Below, piece by piece: positions 29,589 through 37,168 of a stretch of 64,000 nucleotides of DNA; within the stretch, counting starts at the first letter, position 1, and every line of letters starts with the position of its first letter. Where the stretch lies: the NCBI RefSeq assembly GCF_007954625.1, contig NZ_CP042420.1, positions 535,001-599,000 on the forward strand, given 5' to 3'. Position numbers and translations under genes: made by a program. The notes beneath the pieces were generated by a model that did no database searches, was not told the origin of the DNA, and worked only from the letters and a program-made list of their open reading frames with translations. The DNA comes from Leuconostoc lactis (GTDB taxonomy: Bacteria > Bacillota > Bacilli > Lactobacillales > Lactobacillaceae).

Positions 29589-31025
29589 TCAATCGATTAA
29601 TTGTGCCATTACGGCCTGTAGACGTTGCTTTAATAGGGTATCATCCGCGGGGAGTTGCGAATAACTTAAACGGACATGGTTACTGTGACGACCAAATAAG
29701 AAATCTGGTAAAACCAGCAGTTGCTGATCGAGAAACACTTGATAATCAGCGCGGGTCATTGTCGATTTGGTTAAAATATGGAGCCACAGCGTATTGCCTA
29801 AAGTCGGGATTTTATAGGCCAATTGGCCTTGTGATACAAAGGGTGCGAGCAGGTGTAATAGCCGTTGACGGGAGTGCGCTAATTGGTGTTGCTGCTGGGC
29901 GACCAAGTCGGCCAAGTTGGGTTGGCTTAAGAGTTGGGTCGCCAGATACTGGGAAAAAATACTGATGCCGGATTCCATTTCTTGGCGAATTTCTGATAAG
30001 CGCGAGACGATGGCTGGTGGGGCAATCAACCAACCAATTCGGGTGTCAGCACCACTAAACTCGGAAAGAGAGCCGATATAGATCACATTATTGGGATCCA
30101 ATTGTTTAAGCGTGGGGATACTTTGCTGACTAAGCGCGAGCGTGAAGCCAAAAGGATCGTCTTCAACAATGGGTAAATTGAGTTGCCGGCACCGCGCAAT
30201 CAGGGCGTGCCGCTCGACTAATGGCATGGTTTGAGTCGTGGGGTTTTGATTGGTTGGATTGACAAAGACGAATTTTAAATGGTGTTGGTAATATAAATGC
30301 TGCAAATCGTCGAGGGATAACCCGCCATTTTTTGTGCGTGGCACGCCAAAAACCCGAATACCGGCGACTTGAAATAAGGCAAGTTGGTACAAATAAGACG
30401 GCGATTCAATGGCAATGGCATCACCATAGGATAATAATCCTTGGGCAATTAAGAAAAAGGCTTGCTGGGCGCCAGCAGTAATCAGGAGTTGCTCATCTGG
30501 CAGGGGTTGGTTGAGATAGGGGTGCAAGTGTCGTCTGATTTGTGCTTTTAATGCGGGACTACCACTCATTGCGTTGGCAGTATTTTGTTGCAGTAGCGTG
30601 GCCATGGCGATACTTGGGAGTGCTAGCTGACGTAAAGGTGCATTTTCGGTCTGACTGTCGGCTAAATTTAAAACTTCCGGCTGTTGGCGCAAGTGTTTGA
30701 GCTGTACCATAAAGCTTTCCGGATCACTTAAACAATCCGTTGTAAAATAGTTTCGCCAGTTGACATGTGCTGATAAAACACCCCATTTGCCCGAGTTAAC
30801 CCAAGTGCCACTCCCTTGTTGCCGGAGTAAAATGCCTTGGCTGACTAATTCATTGAGTGCGTGTTGAACGGTCGAGCGATTAATTCCTAAGTCTTGTGCG
30901 AGGCGGCGTTCTGGCGGCAGTTGTTCACCTGGTAGTAAGGCGCCTTGTTCAATCCCTTGTAAAATGACATTAATCAGCTGCAAATAGACGGCCTTTTTGT
31001 CGTGTGATGGTAGTTGCCAGCGCAA
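29589..31025 (-). CDS. pdxR: MocR/PdxR-type regulator (GntR HTH plus aminotransferase domain)
   Basis: A 478-residue MocR protein. The N-terminal 70 residues are a GntR winged helix (LLPGEQLPPERRLAQDLGINRSTVQHALNEL), the rest a fold-type I aminotransferase domain with AYGDAIAIESPSYLYQL, FVNPTNQNPTT and GSLSEFSGADTRIGW. The usual SFSK cofactor Lys position is not obvious in SLSEFSGADTRIG, so it may bind PLP differently or not covalently. Divergent from pdxST, the standard setting for PdxR, which activates pdxST when PLP is low. Confidence 0.9.
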   Translation of the reverse strand: MRWQLPSHDKKAVYLQLINVILQGIEQGALLPGEQLPPERRLAQDLGINRSTVQHALNELVSQGILLRQQGSGTWVNSGKWGVLSAHVNWRNYFTTDCLSDPESFMVQLKHLRQQPEVLNLADSQTENAPLRQLALPSIAMATLLQQNTANAMSGSPALKAQIRRHLHPYLNQPLPDEQLLITAGAQQAFFLIAQGLLSYGDAIAIESPSYLYQLALFQVAGIRVFGVPRTKNGGLSLDDLQHLYYQHHLKFVFVNPTNQNPTTQTMPLVERHALIARCRQLNLPIVEDDPFGFTLALSQQSIPTLKQLDPNNVIYIGSLSEFSGADTRIGWLIAPPAIVSRLSEIRQEMESGISIFSQYLATQLLSQPNLADLVAQQQHQLAHSRQRLLHLLAPFVSQGQLAYKIPTLGNTLWLHILTKSTMTRADYQVFLDQQLLVLPDFLFGRHSNHVRLSYSQLPADDTLLKQRLQAVMAQLID

Positions 31026-31042
31026 GATCGGTGCTCCTTTTA

Positions 31043-31110
31043 AATTGGTTGGTCAAAAATTAAACCAATTGGTTGTTCTCAGTCAATTCAGCATAACTTA
31101 AAATAGAATG
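31043..31110 (+). promoter_or_regulatory. pdxR-pdxS intergenic operator and pdxS promoter
   Basis: Direct repeats AATTGGTTGGTC (31043-31054) and AATTGGTTGTTC (31067-31078), 24 bases apart, plus a palindrome AACCAATTGGTT (31063-31074). This is the layout of MocR operators, where the dimer binds repeats. A weak -10 TAAAAT near 31097-31103 and no good -35 suit an activated promoter. Confidence 0.7.
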
Positions 31111-31145
31111 AAATTCAAATCACAAACATTAGAGGAGTATGAATC

Positions 31146-32027
31146 ATGGAAAAAGGCACCACATTGGTTAAGCGCGGGATGGCACAAATGCAAAAAGGCG
31201 GCGTGATTATGGACGTTGCCAACGTCGAACAAGCAAAAATTGCTGAAGCAGCTGGTGCGGTGGCTGTCATGGCCTTAGAACGTGTCCCATCTGATATCCG
31301 AGCTGCTGGCGGTGTCGCACGCATGTCTGATCCAGCCATGGTCGAACAAATTATGGCCGCCGTGACGATTCCGGTGATGGCAAAAGCACGCATTGGGCAT
31401 TTTGTTGAAGCCCGTGTGTTAGAAGCGGTTGGCGTGGATTACATTGATGAAAGTGAAGTGCTAACCCCAGCAGATGACACCTATCACATTGATAAAACGG
31501 ACTTTGAAGTGCCGTTTGTGTGTGGCTGCCGTGATCTTGGCGAGGCCTTACGCCGGATTGGTGAAGGGGCTTCAATGCTACGGACCAAAGGCGAACCAGG
31601 GACAGGCAATATTATTGAAGCGGTTCGCCACATGGAAAAAGTTAATGAACAAATTGCGCAAGTGCAAGCGGCCAACCCGAATCAATTAATGACGATTGCC
31701 CGTGATTTGCGGGCACCGTATGATTTGGTGACCTACGTTCATGAACATGGTAAGTTACCAGTCATTAATTTTGCCGCGGGCGGTGTGTCTACACCAGCAG
31801 ATGCTGCATTGATGATGAACCTTGGCGCTGATGGGGTGTTTGTGGGTTCAGGTATTTTCCACTCAGAAAATCCCGAAAAATTTGCCAAAGCCATTGTGGC
31901 TGCAACGGCGAATCCTACCGATTACGATTTGATTGCCGAAGTGTCAAAAAATATTGGTAAGCCTATGAAGGGGATTGAAATAGCCACGCTCTCAGAAGAC
32001 CAAAAAATGGCTAGTCGTGGCATCTAA
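31146..32027 (+). CDS. pdxS: pyridoxal 5'-phosphate synthase subunit PdxS
   Basis: A 293-residue (beta/alpha)8 barrel: [56 protein letters not shown] with a catalytic Lys, [15 protein letters not shown] with the second Lys, and [12 protein letters not shown]. It makes PLP from ribose 5-phosphate, glyceraldehyde 3-phosphate and ammonia supplied by PdxT. RBS GAGGAG. The two genes are 6 bases apart. Confidence 0.98.
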   Translation: MEKGTTLVKRGMAQMQKGGVIMDVANVEQAKIAEAAGAVAVMALERVPSDIRAAGGVARMSDPAMVEQIMAAVTIPVMAKARIGHFVEARVLEAVGVDYIDESEVLTPADDTYHIDKTDFEVPFVCGCRDLGEALRRIGEGASMLRTKGEPGTGNIIEAVRHMEKVNEQIAQVQAANPNQLMTIARDLRAPYDLVTYVHEHGKLPVINFAAGGVSTPADAALMMNLGADGVFVGSGIFHSENPEKFAKAIVAATANPTDYDLIAEVSKNIGKPMKGIEIATLSEDQKMASRGI

Positions 32028-32033
32028 GGGAGA

Positions 32034-32594
32034 ATGGGAATGATTGTTGGCGTATTGGATTTACAAGGGGCAGTCAGTGAACATGTTGACATGTTGGTAC
32101 AGTGCCAAGTTGAAGTGCAGTTAATCAAAAAAGTGGCGGATTTAACGGGTATTGATGGGGTGATTATTCCTGGTGGGGAGAGTACAGTGATTTACAAATT
32201 GCTCGTACAAGAACACCTACTTGAGCCGTTAAGACAGCTGATTCAGACTGGCTTACCAGTTTTTGGCACCTGTGCCGGAATGGTGCTTTTAACCCAATCC
32301 AAGGCATTTGGCGCGTTACCAGCAACGGTGGTGCGTAATGGCTTTGGTCGGCAAAAAGATAGTTTTGAGCAAGCCATTTCGGTGGTTGGATTTGATGAAC
32401 CGTTTCATGGTGTGTTCATTCGGGCGCCGTATCTGACAGCTGTTAATGAATCGGTGACTGTTTTGGCCACAATTGATGACGAAAAGGTGATCGCGGCACA
32501 ATATGCGCATATTTTAGTGACCGCTTTTCATCCAGAATTGACAGCTGATACACGTTTTCATGAAAAATTTATTCAGTTAATTGCGAATAAATGA
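32034..32594 (+). CDS. pdxT: pyridoxal 5'-phosphate synthase glutaminase subunit PdxT
   Basis: A 186-residue class I glutaminase. VIIPGGESTVIYKLL is the PGGEST loop, GTCAGMVLL carries the catalytic Cys, and the His-Glu pair is in TAFHPELTAD. It delivers ammonia to PdxS. A 11-bp hairpin (32592-32625) follows, without a good T run. Confidence 0.97.
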   Translation: MGMIVGVLDLQGAVSEHVDMLVQCQVEVQLIKKVADLTGIDGVIIPGGESTVIYKLLVQEHLLEPLRQLIQTGLPVFGTCAGMVLLTQSKAFGALPATVVRNGFGRQKDSFEQAISVVGFDEPFHGVFIRAPYLTAVNESVTVLATIDDEKVIAAQYAHILVTAFHPELTADTRFHEKFIQLIANK

Positions 32595-32625
32595 CTTTTT
32601 ATAACACAATTGTCATAAAAAGTCA
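32592..32625 (+). terminator. hairpin after pdxT, weak terminator
   Basis: TGACTTTTTAT (32592-32602) pairs with ATAAAAAGTCA (32615-32625). It is downstream of pdxT but lacks a T run after the stem, so termination is uncertain. Confidence 0.45.
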
Positions 32626-32686
32626 CGCATATATTTTACGTCAAAAAATAGCGTTACAAATTGAATTTTTTAAGCCGACAATTTGA

Positions 32687-32863
32687 TAGAATACTAGGTG
32701 AGGCTGTTACATATTGAAACAGAGTTCTCAAACTAGGGGTACCTATGCTAAACATTTACCTTAAGACAGACTTTGGGTCAGGGTAGTGATGAGTGGTGTA
32801 GGTTTTTTATTGTCTAAAATTAAAAAACCCCAGGCACCGCTACACGCGGTGCCTGGGGTTTTA
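32687..32863 (+). ncRNA. orphan structured leader-like transcript with a 13-codon ORF
   Basis: TGATAGAAT (32684-32692) resembles an extended -10. AGGTGAGGCT follows (32696-32705), the opening of M-box magnesium riboswitches. A short stem CTGTT/AACAG (from 32704), and a hairpin around 32754-32787, are seen. A 13-codon ORF (32745-32786, MLNIYLKTDFGSG) has AGGGG 5 bases before its ATG. A 17-bp terminator stem follows and no rightward gene lies directly beyond. The TSS predicted from this -10 would cut into AGGTGAGGCT, so identity as M-box is doubtful. Confidence 0.35.
32824..32862. terminator. strong bidirectional terminator
   Basis: AAAACCCCAGGCACCGC (32824-32840), loop TACAC, perfect complement (32846-32862). 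The right arm overlaps the stop of the leftward regulator gene; on the left it would end the leader transcript. Confidence 0.92.
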
Positions 32864-33589
32864 CTGTGGCCAAGATTGTATAGGGATGCGGGTAAGATGC
32901 TGAATACGCCGTTGAAAAGCTGCCAATGGTTCGGGGTGTATGGCACTCAACCACACAGAAATGAACGTAATGAGCACGTCAAGCAAGTAGGTAGCGTCGA
33001 TGGCTTTTGGTTGCCATTGTTGGATGAGCTGTTTGTAGCGTCCTTTAATAAAACGTAACCAAGTGTCTTTCAAGTAGGGGCGGGTGTATAACAGGTGCAA
33101 TTTCTCACGTTCGGCATACAAGCGTGGCGCCATATAGGTTGAAAAAATTGTGATCAAATCTTCGTGTGCGATAAGATGCATTTCAACGGTGGGTTTAATT
33201 TGGTCGTCAACGGTGACCATAAACTGATTAACGAGTGCCTCATAATTTGGAAAGTGTTGGCAAATTTGCGCGATTGAGAGATTCGCAAACTGGGCAATTG
33301 TGGCATAACTTGGCGGTTTACTGGCACAATACATGAGACTCTCCAAAAAACCACGTAAGATTTGTTCTTTTTCTTGCGTGCATTGTTGTTGTTTTGATTG
33401 TGTGATGAAAAAGTCATGTGGTAAGTGATATTTTTCAAGGATGGCAAGCAACATATCAGCGGTGGGCTGACTTTGATGGCGCTCCCAATTGGAGACAGCT
33501 TGATAGGAAATATAAAGCGTATCTGCCAAATCGCGTTGGGTGAGCCCTTTTGACTGTCTTAGCAATTTAATCTGGTGACCAATTGTCAT
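32861..33589 (-). CDS. second regulator with XRE and TetR-like DNA-binding domains
   Basis: A 242-residue paralogue of the protein at 28753-29499. XRE domain about 5-60 (IKLLRQSKGLTQRDLADTLYISYQAVSNWE), TetR-like segment about 75-125 (PSYATIAQFANLSIAQICQHFPNYEALVNQF), then helices including LHLLYTRPYLKDTW, which matches LHILYTRPYIRGVW in the first copy. ATG 33589 is chosen because GGAGAAAATT precedes it; a further 43 upstream codons are in frame without a ribosome site. It is divergent from the double-glycine XRE gene at 33689 and may control it. Confidence 0.8.
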   Translation of the reverse strand: MTIGHQIKLLRQSKGLTQRDLADTLYISYQAVSNWERHQSQPTADMLLAILEKYHLPHDFFITQSKQQQCTQEKEQILRGFLESLMYCASKPPSYATIAQFANLSIAQICQHFPNYEALVNQFMVTVDDQIKPTVEMHLIAHEDLITIFSTYMAPRLYAEREKLHLLYTRPYLKDTWLRFIKGRYKQLIQQWQPKAIDATYLLDVLITFISVWLSAIHPEPLAAFQRRIQHLTRIPIQSWPQ

Positions 33590-33632
33590 AATTTTCTCCA
33601 AGCGTTTTGATGCGATCTTCGTACAATGATAG

Positions 33633-33651
33633 TATTGGCAGAAACCCAATA
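33633..33651. promoter_or_regulatory. inverted repeat between the divergent regulator genes
   Basis: TATTGG (33633-33638), 7-base spacer, CCAATA (33646-33651), in the 99-base gap between the two-HTH regulator and the XRE gene. Also flanked by GTAC on each side (33621 and 33652). Likely operator for one or both. Confidence 0.5.
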
Positions 33652-33688
33652 GTACATGTCGTGGTAGGCAGACGAAAATAAGGAGAAA

Positions 33689-33946
33689 ATGATGTTGAAT
33701 CAGACACGTTATCAGCAAATGACCATTGCACAGTTAAAGCAAGTTACTGGCGGCCATCAATTACCTCAAAATTTAACAGCACTTAGAACAGGGGCTCGAC
33801 TTAGCCGTCGGGATTTGGCGGAAAAGTTAAATGTTTGTACCTCAACCATTGCGCGCTATGAAGAAGGTAAGCGAGTACCAGATGTTGATTTAATTATTCA
33901 AATGGCGGAGCTATTTAACACGACTTGTGACCGCATGTTGAAATAA
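33689..33946 (+). CDS. small XRE regulator with a double-glycine leader
   Basis: An 85-residue protein. From about residue 28 to the end it is a complete single-domain XRE repressor (NLTALRTGARLSRRDLAEKLNVCTSTIARYEEGKRVPD). The first 22 residues are an addition whose segment 11-22, MTIAQLKQVTGG, fits the double-glycine leader consensus LSxxELxxIxGG at -12, -11, -7, -4, -2 and -1. AAGGAG lies 4 bases before the ATG, so the leader is translated. A C39 peptidase gene, whose family cuts after Gly-Gly in such leaders, follows 81 bases later. Processing is inferred, not shown. Confidence 0.8.
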   Translation: MMLNQTRYQQMTIAQLKQVTGGHQLPQNLTALRTGARLSRRDLAEKLNVCTSTIARYEEGKRVPDVDLIIQMAELFNTTCDRMLK

Positions 33947-34027
33947 CGACCATGACTAATCTAAAACCTATTATAAACGGATAAAGTGATAAGCAGCATG
34001 CCGATATGGTATTTGCTGAAACATAAG

Positions 34028-34465
34028 ATGACACAACAAAACTTCCAATATATCGCACAAGAAGATGAAATGGCATGTGGGCTGGCAGCCCTAGCCATGG
34101 TTATGGCTCATTATGGGACATCGCCAGCGCTGTCACGGCTACGCCAATTGACGCAGACTAATGCGTTAGGCACAACAGCCTATGGGTTAATGTCAGCAGC
34201 ACAAATGCTTCATTTTGACACGTTGGCTCTGCAAGCAGATCAGACGTTATTAACCCAACCTGATTTACTGTTGCCATTTATTGCCCATGTCCGACAACCT
34301 ACTGGCGACTATCATTATGTCGTGGTTTACAGGCGAGCTGGGCAGGACTTATGCATTGCAGATCCAGATCCTGCAGTTGGGAAAATTAAGCTGTCGTTGC
34401 CAGCATTTAGTCGTATGTGGACTGGGGTTGCTTTGTTCATCACACCACCGTCGGCAAGCATCTAA
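34028..34465 (+). CDS. stand-alone C39 (double-glycine) peptidase
   Basis: A 145-residue protein equal to the peptidase domain of ComA/LagD-type ABC exporters, without membrane or ATPase domains. YIAQEDEMACGLAALAMVMAHYG gives Gln11 and catalytic Cys17; GDYHYVVVYR gives His96; IADPDPAVGKIKLS gives Asp112, followed by FSRMWTGVALF. All catalytic residues are present. In-frame starts exist at 33986 (GTG) and 33998 (ATG); none has a good ribosome site, and 34028 gives the most family-like N-terminus. The only double-glycine leader nearby is in the XRE gene upstream. Confidence 0.85.
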   Translation: MTQQNFQYIAQEDEMACGLAALAMVMAHYGTSPALSRLRQLTQTNALGTTAYGLMSAAQMLHFDTLALQADQTLLTQPDLLLPFIAHVRQPTGDYHYVVVYRRAGQDLCIADPDPAVGKIKLSLPAFSRMWTGVALFITPPSASI

Positions 34466-34471
34466 TGGCAC

Positions 34472-34504
34472 AAAAAAACTGCCAAAAGACAGGCAGCTTG
34501 TTTT
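34472..34504. terminator. weak terminator between the peptidase and DMT genes
   Basis: CTGCC (34479-34483) with GGCAG (34492-34496), with A run on the left and TTGTTTT on the right. Short stem. Confidence 0.5.
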
Positions 34505-34513
34505 CGGATGGGC

Positions 34514-35452
34514 TTATTCACGAATCGCCAGCATAATAATACCGCCTACCATCAACGTCAACCCTAACAGTTGGCTTGGCGTGGGGAGCGCATGTCCAAG
34601 AAACATGAGGCTGAGGAGCACGGAAAACACCACTTCCATGGATTGTGTCGCTTCAACGGCGGCTAATTCTCGCATATTATGCGCAGCAAGTTGAGTGGCT
34701 TTAAAAAAGAGTACGGTTGCAATAACGCCAGAAGATAAGGCGACGACAAAGGTATTGATGACTTGACCCATATGCGGCAAACCGACCTGATGATAGGAAA
34801 GTCCGGCAATTAAAAGCCATACAGGATAAGAACAAATTAACATCGCCAGCACTTTTTCGGTTGCCGTCATGCTCGGATCAACCACTGCCATAATTTTACG
34901 ATTACCCAGCGGATAAGCGACGGCCCCAAGCATGATGGCCCCAATCGCCAGCAGCATTGGCGTGATATGTTGTAAGTGGTAGAGAAAAGCGGCGACAGTT
35001 AGCAAAACACCTAGTAAAATGACTAACATCCACGGCAGCGATGCCAGTGGGATTTTTAACGCTTGCCGTTGCCCGTTTGGTCGTGTGACTTTAACTAATG
35101 GGGTGGTTAACACCCCAAAGATAATCGTGAGTTGCCAAGTTGCTGAAATCAGCCAACCAGGGAGATAATCAACTGCCCAACTCAGGGGTACATAAAACAA
35201 CACAAAGCATACTTGTGACCAGATGAGCCACGCTATTAAGTTTTGTTTGATGAAGGCTAGGATGCGTGCCAAATTGGAACCTAAATAACGATTCACAATC
35301 AGCATTAAGGGGAGCATCCAAAGATAACGTAGGGCAGCAGTATAGCCCCAGTAACCTTTGGCATTGGCCATGACTTCGTTAACGATAAATGTGATCGAAA
35401 AGAAAAAAGCGGCCACAATACCGATACTAATGGCTTTTAAACGGTTTGACAT
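34514..35452 (-). CDS. DMT-superfamily transporter, multidrug efflux type
   Basis: A 312-residue membrane protein with about ten hydrophobic helices and the EmrE-like/DMT layout (LKAISIGIVAAFFFSITFIVNEVMA opening; AALRYLWMLPLML). The C-terminal repeat ends with MEVVFSVLLSLMFLGHALPTPSQLLGLTLMVGGIIML, as DMT transporters do. ATG 35452 is chosen because GGAGG lies 5 bases upstream; 35 extra codons further up have no support. Substrate unknown. Confidence 0.82.
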   Translation of the reverse strand: MSNRLKAISIGIVAAFFFSITFIVNEVMANAKGYWGYTAALRYLWMLPLMLIVNRYLGSNLARILAFIKQNLIAWLIWSQVCFVLFYVPLSWAVDYLPGWLISATWQLTIIFGVLTTPLVKVTRPNGQRQALKIPLASLPWMLVILLGVLLTVAAFLYHLQHITPMLLAIGAIMLGAVAYPLGNRKIMAVVDPSMTATEKVLAMLICSYPVWLLIAGLSYHQVGLPHMGQVINTFVVALSSGVIATVLFFKATQLAAHNMRELAAVEATQSMEVVFSVLLSLMFLGHALPTPSQLLGLTLMVGGIIMLAIRE

Positions 35453-35600
35453 CGCAACCTCCAAAAAGTAATTTAGGCGATATAAGGCCATTCTACCAGA
35501 GAAAACGGGGATGACTAGAAATAATGTGAGTGTTGCTGTCATGGACGAAGCATTCATGCCGTAATTCTGATAAAAATCACATATTGATCAGATTATCTGA

Positions 35601-35820
35601 TATAATAAAAACATCATCAGTTGATAAAGACACAGATTGGCGCGTCAAAGAAAGTTAGTGGGTGCTGTGAACTAGCCCGCCGCTGTGCTCGAGTTACACA
35701 ACATTAAGTAGTATGACGTCTGCCGCGATAAGGCGTAATAAGTGGTAGGTCCGATGACTTACAATTTAGGTGGTACCACGGTTAAAACCGTCCTATAGTT
35801 ATTATAGGACGGTTTTTGCT
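35601..35820 (+). promoter_or_regulatory. T-box leader of tyrS
   Basis: Extended -10 TGATATAAT ends at 35606. The leader then shows Stem I-like sequence, the T-box AGGTGGTACCACGG (35768-35781) and a terminator stem AAAACCGTCCTATA (35784-35797) with its complement to 35816, plus T run. The T-box can pair with the left terminator arm to form the antiterminator. A TAC in GAGTTACACAAC near 35690-35700 could be the tyrosine specifier. Uncharged tRNA-Tyr would raise tyrS expression. Confidence 0.9.
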
Positions 35821-35847
35821 ATTTTAACGACAACAAAGGAGAGACAG

Positions 35848-37095
35848 ATGAATTTTATTGAAGATCTAAAATGGCGTGGCGCGTTAAATCAGGTCACAGA
35901 CGAAGCAGGGTTATTAGAAGCAATGGCCGATGGCAAGATTGGTGCTTACGTTGGGACAGACCCGACTGCTGATTCTTTGCATCTTGGCCACTTGATTCCC
36001 TTTATGGTGTTAAAGCGTTTCCAAAACGCTGGTGGTAAGGCAGTGATTATTGTTGGTGGGGCGACAGGTGCCATTGGCGACCCACGGCCCACGACAGAAC
36101 GTCAACTTTTGACACCTGAACAATTAGCTGAAAACGAAAAGGGCATCACAGCGCAAGTGACAAAGCTCTTTGGTGATGATGACACCCGTATTGTGAATAA
36201 CAATGATTGGCTAGGCAAGCTAACATTGACAGACTTTTTGCGTGATTATGGGAAGTTGTTCTCAATTAACGTGATGTTGAAAAAGGATGTCGTGGCGTCA
36301 CGTTTGGAAACAGGGATTTCATTTACTGAATTTACTTACCAAGTGCTACAAGGGATTGATTTCCATGAATTGTGGCGTCGCGAAGACGTTAAGTTGCAAA
36401 TTGGTGGTTCTGATCAATGGGGTAACATCACGTCTGGGATTGATTTGATTCATTCACTTGAAGGCAATGATGCGAAGGCCTTTGGGCTCACCATTCCTTT
36501 GATGACAGATTCAACTGGTAAGAAGTTTGGTAAATCTGAAGGGAACGCTATCTGGTTGGATCCAAAGAAGACCTCACCTTATACTTTCTACCAATTCTGG
36601 TTGAATCAAAGTGATGCTGACGTGGTGAAGTACTTGAAGTATTTCACTTTCTTAAGCGTGGATGAAATTGAGGCGTTGGCGAAGGCCGTTGAAACCAACC
36701 CAGGTGACCGTTTGGCACAACGTCGTTTGGCACAAGAAGTGACGAAGTTTGTCCATGGTCAAGCAGCTGTTGAAGACGCAGAAAAGTTATCAGCTGCTCT
36801 CTTTAGTGGGGATGTGGCAACGCTTTCGGCTGCGCAAATTGGTGATGCCTTTGGTGGCGTACCAAGCTTTGACACACCTAATGAAATCAAGAATGTGGTT
36901 GACTTCTTGGTTGATGGTGGTGTGGAACCATCAAAGCGTCAAGCACGAGAAGACGTGACGAACGGCGCTATTACAATCAATGGTGAAAAAGTGACCGATG
37001 TCGCAGCTGAAGTAGACCCTTCAACACACTACGATGGGCAATTTGTATTGGTCCGTCGTGGGAAAAAGAAGTATTTCCTCGGCAAAGTAAAATAA
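35848..37095 (+). CDS. tyrS: tyrosyl-tRNA synthetase
   Basis: A 415-residue class I synthetase: YVGTDPTADSLHLGHLIP (HIGH form HLGH), QIGGSDQWGN, KFGKSEGN for KMSKS, and a C-terminal S4 domain (PSKRQAREDVTNGAITINGEKV). ATG 35848 has AAAGGAG 7 bases upstream; an in-frame upstream start lies inside the T-box and can be dismissed. Own terminator at 37098. Confidence 0.98.
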   Translation: MNFIEDLKWRGALNQVTDEAGLLEAMADGKIGAYVGTDPTADSLHLGHLIPFMVLKRFQNAGGKAVIIVGGATGAIGDPRPTTERQLLTPEQLAENEKGITAQVTKLFGDDDTRIVNNNDWLGKLTLTDFLRDYGKLFSINVMLKKDVVASRLETGISFTEFTYQVLQGIDFHELWRREDVKLQIGGSDQWGNITSGIDLIHSLEGNDAKAFGLTIPLMTDSTGKKFGKSEGNAIWLDPKKTSPYTFYQFWLNQSDADVVKYLKYFTFLSVDEIEALAKAVETNPGDRLAQRRLAQEVTKFVHGQAAVEDAEKLSAALFSGDVATLSAAQIGDAFGGVPSFDTPNEIKNVVDFLVDGGVEPSKRQAREDVTNGAITINGEKVTDVAAEVDPSTHYDGQFVLVRRGKKKYFLGKVK

Positions 37096-37097
37096 TC

Positions 37098-37123
37098 AAA
37101 AAGCACGCTTTTAGCGTGCTTTT
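37098..37123 (+). terminator. terminator of tyrS
   Basis: AAAAAGCACGCT, loop TTT, AGCGTGCTTTT. Confidence 0.88.
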
Positions 37124-37168
37124 CGTTTACAATAAATATGAGTATCATAAGAGAAAGGTGAGCAAAAT

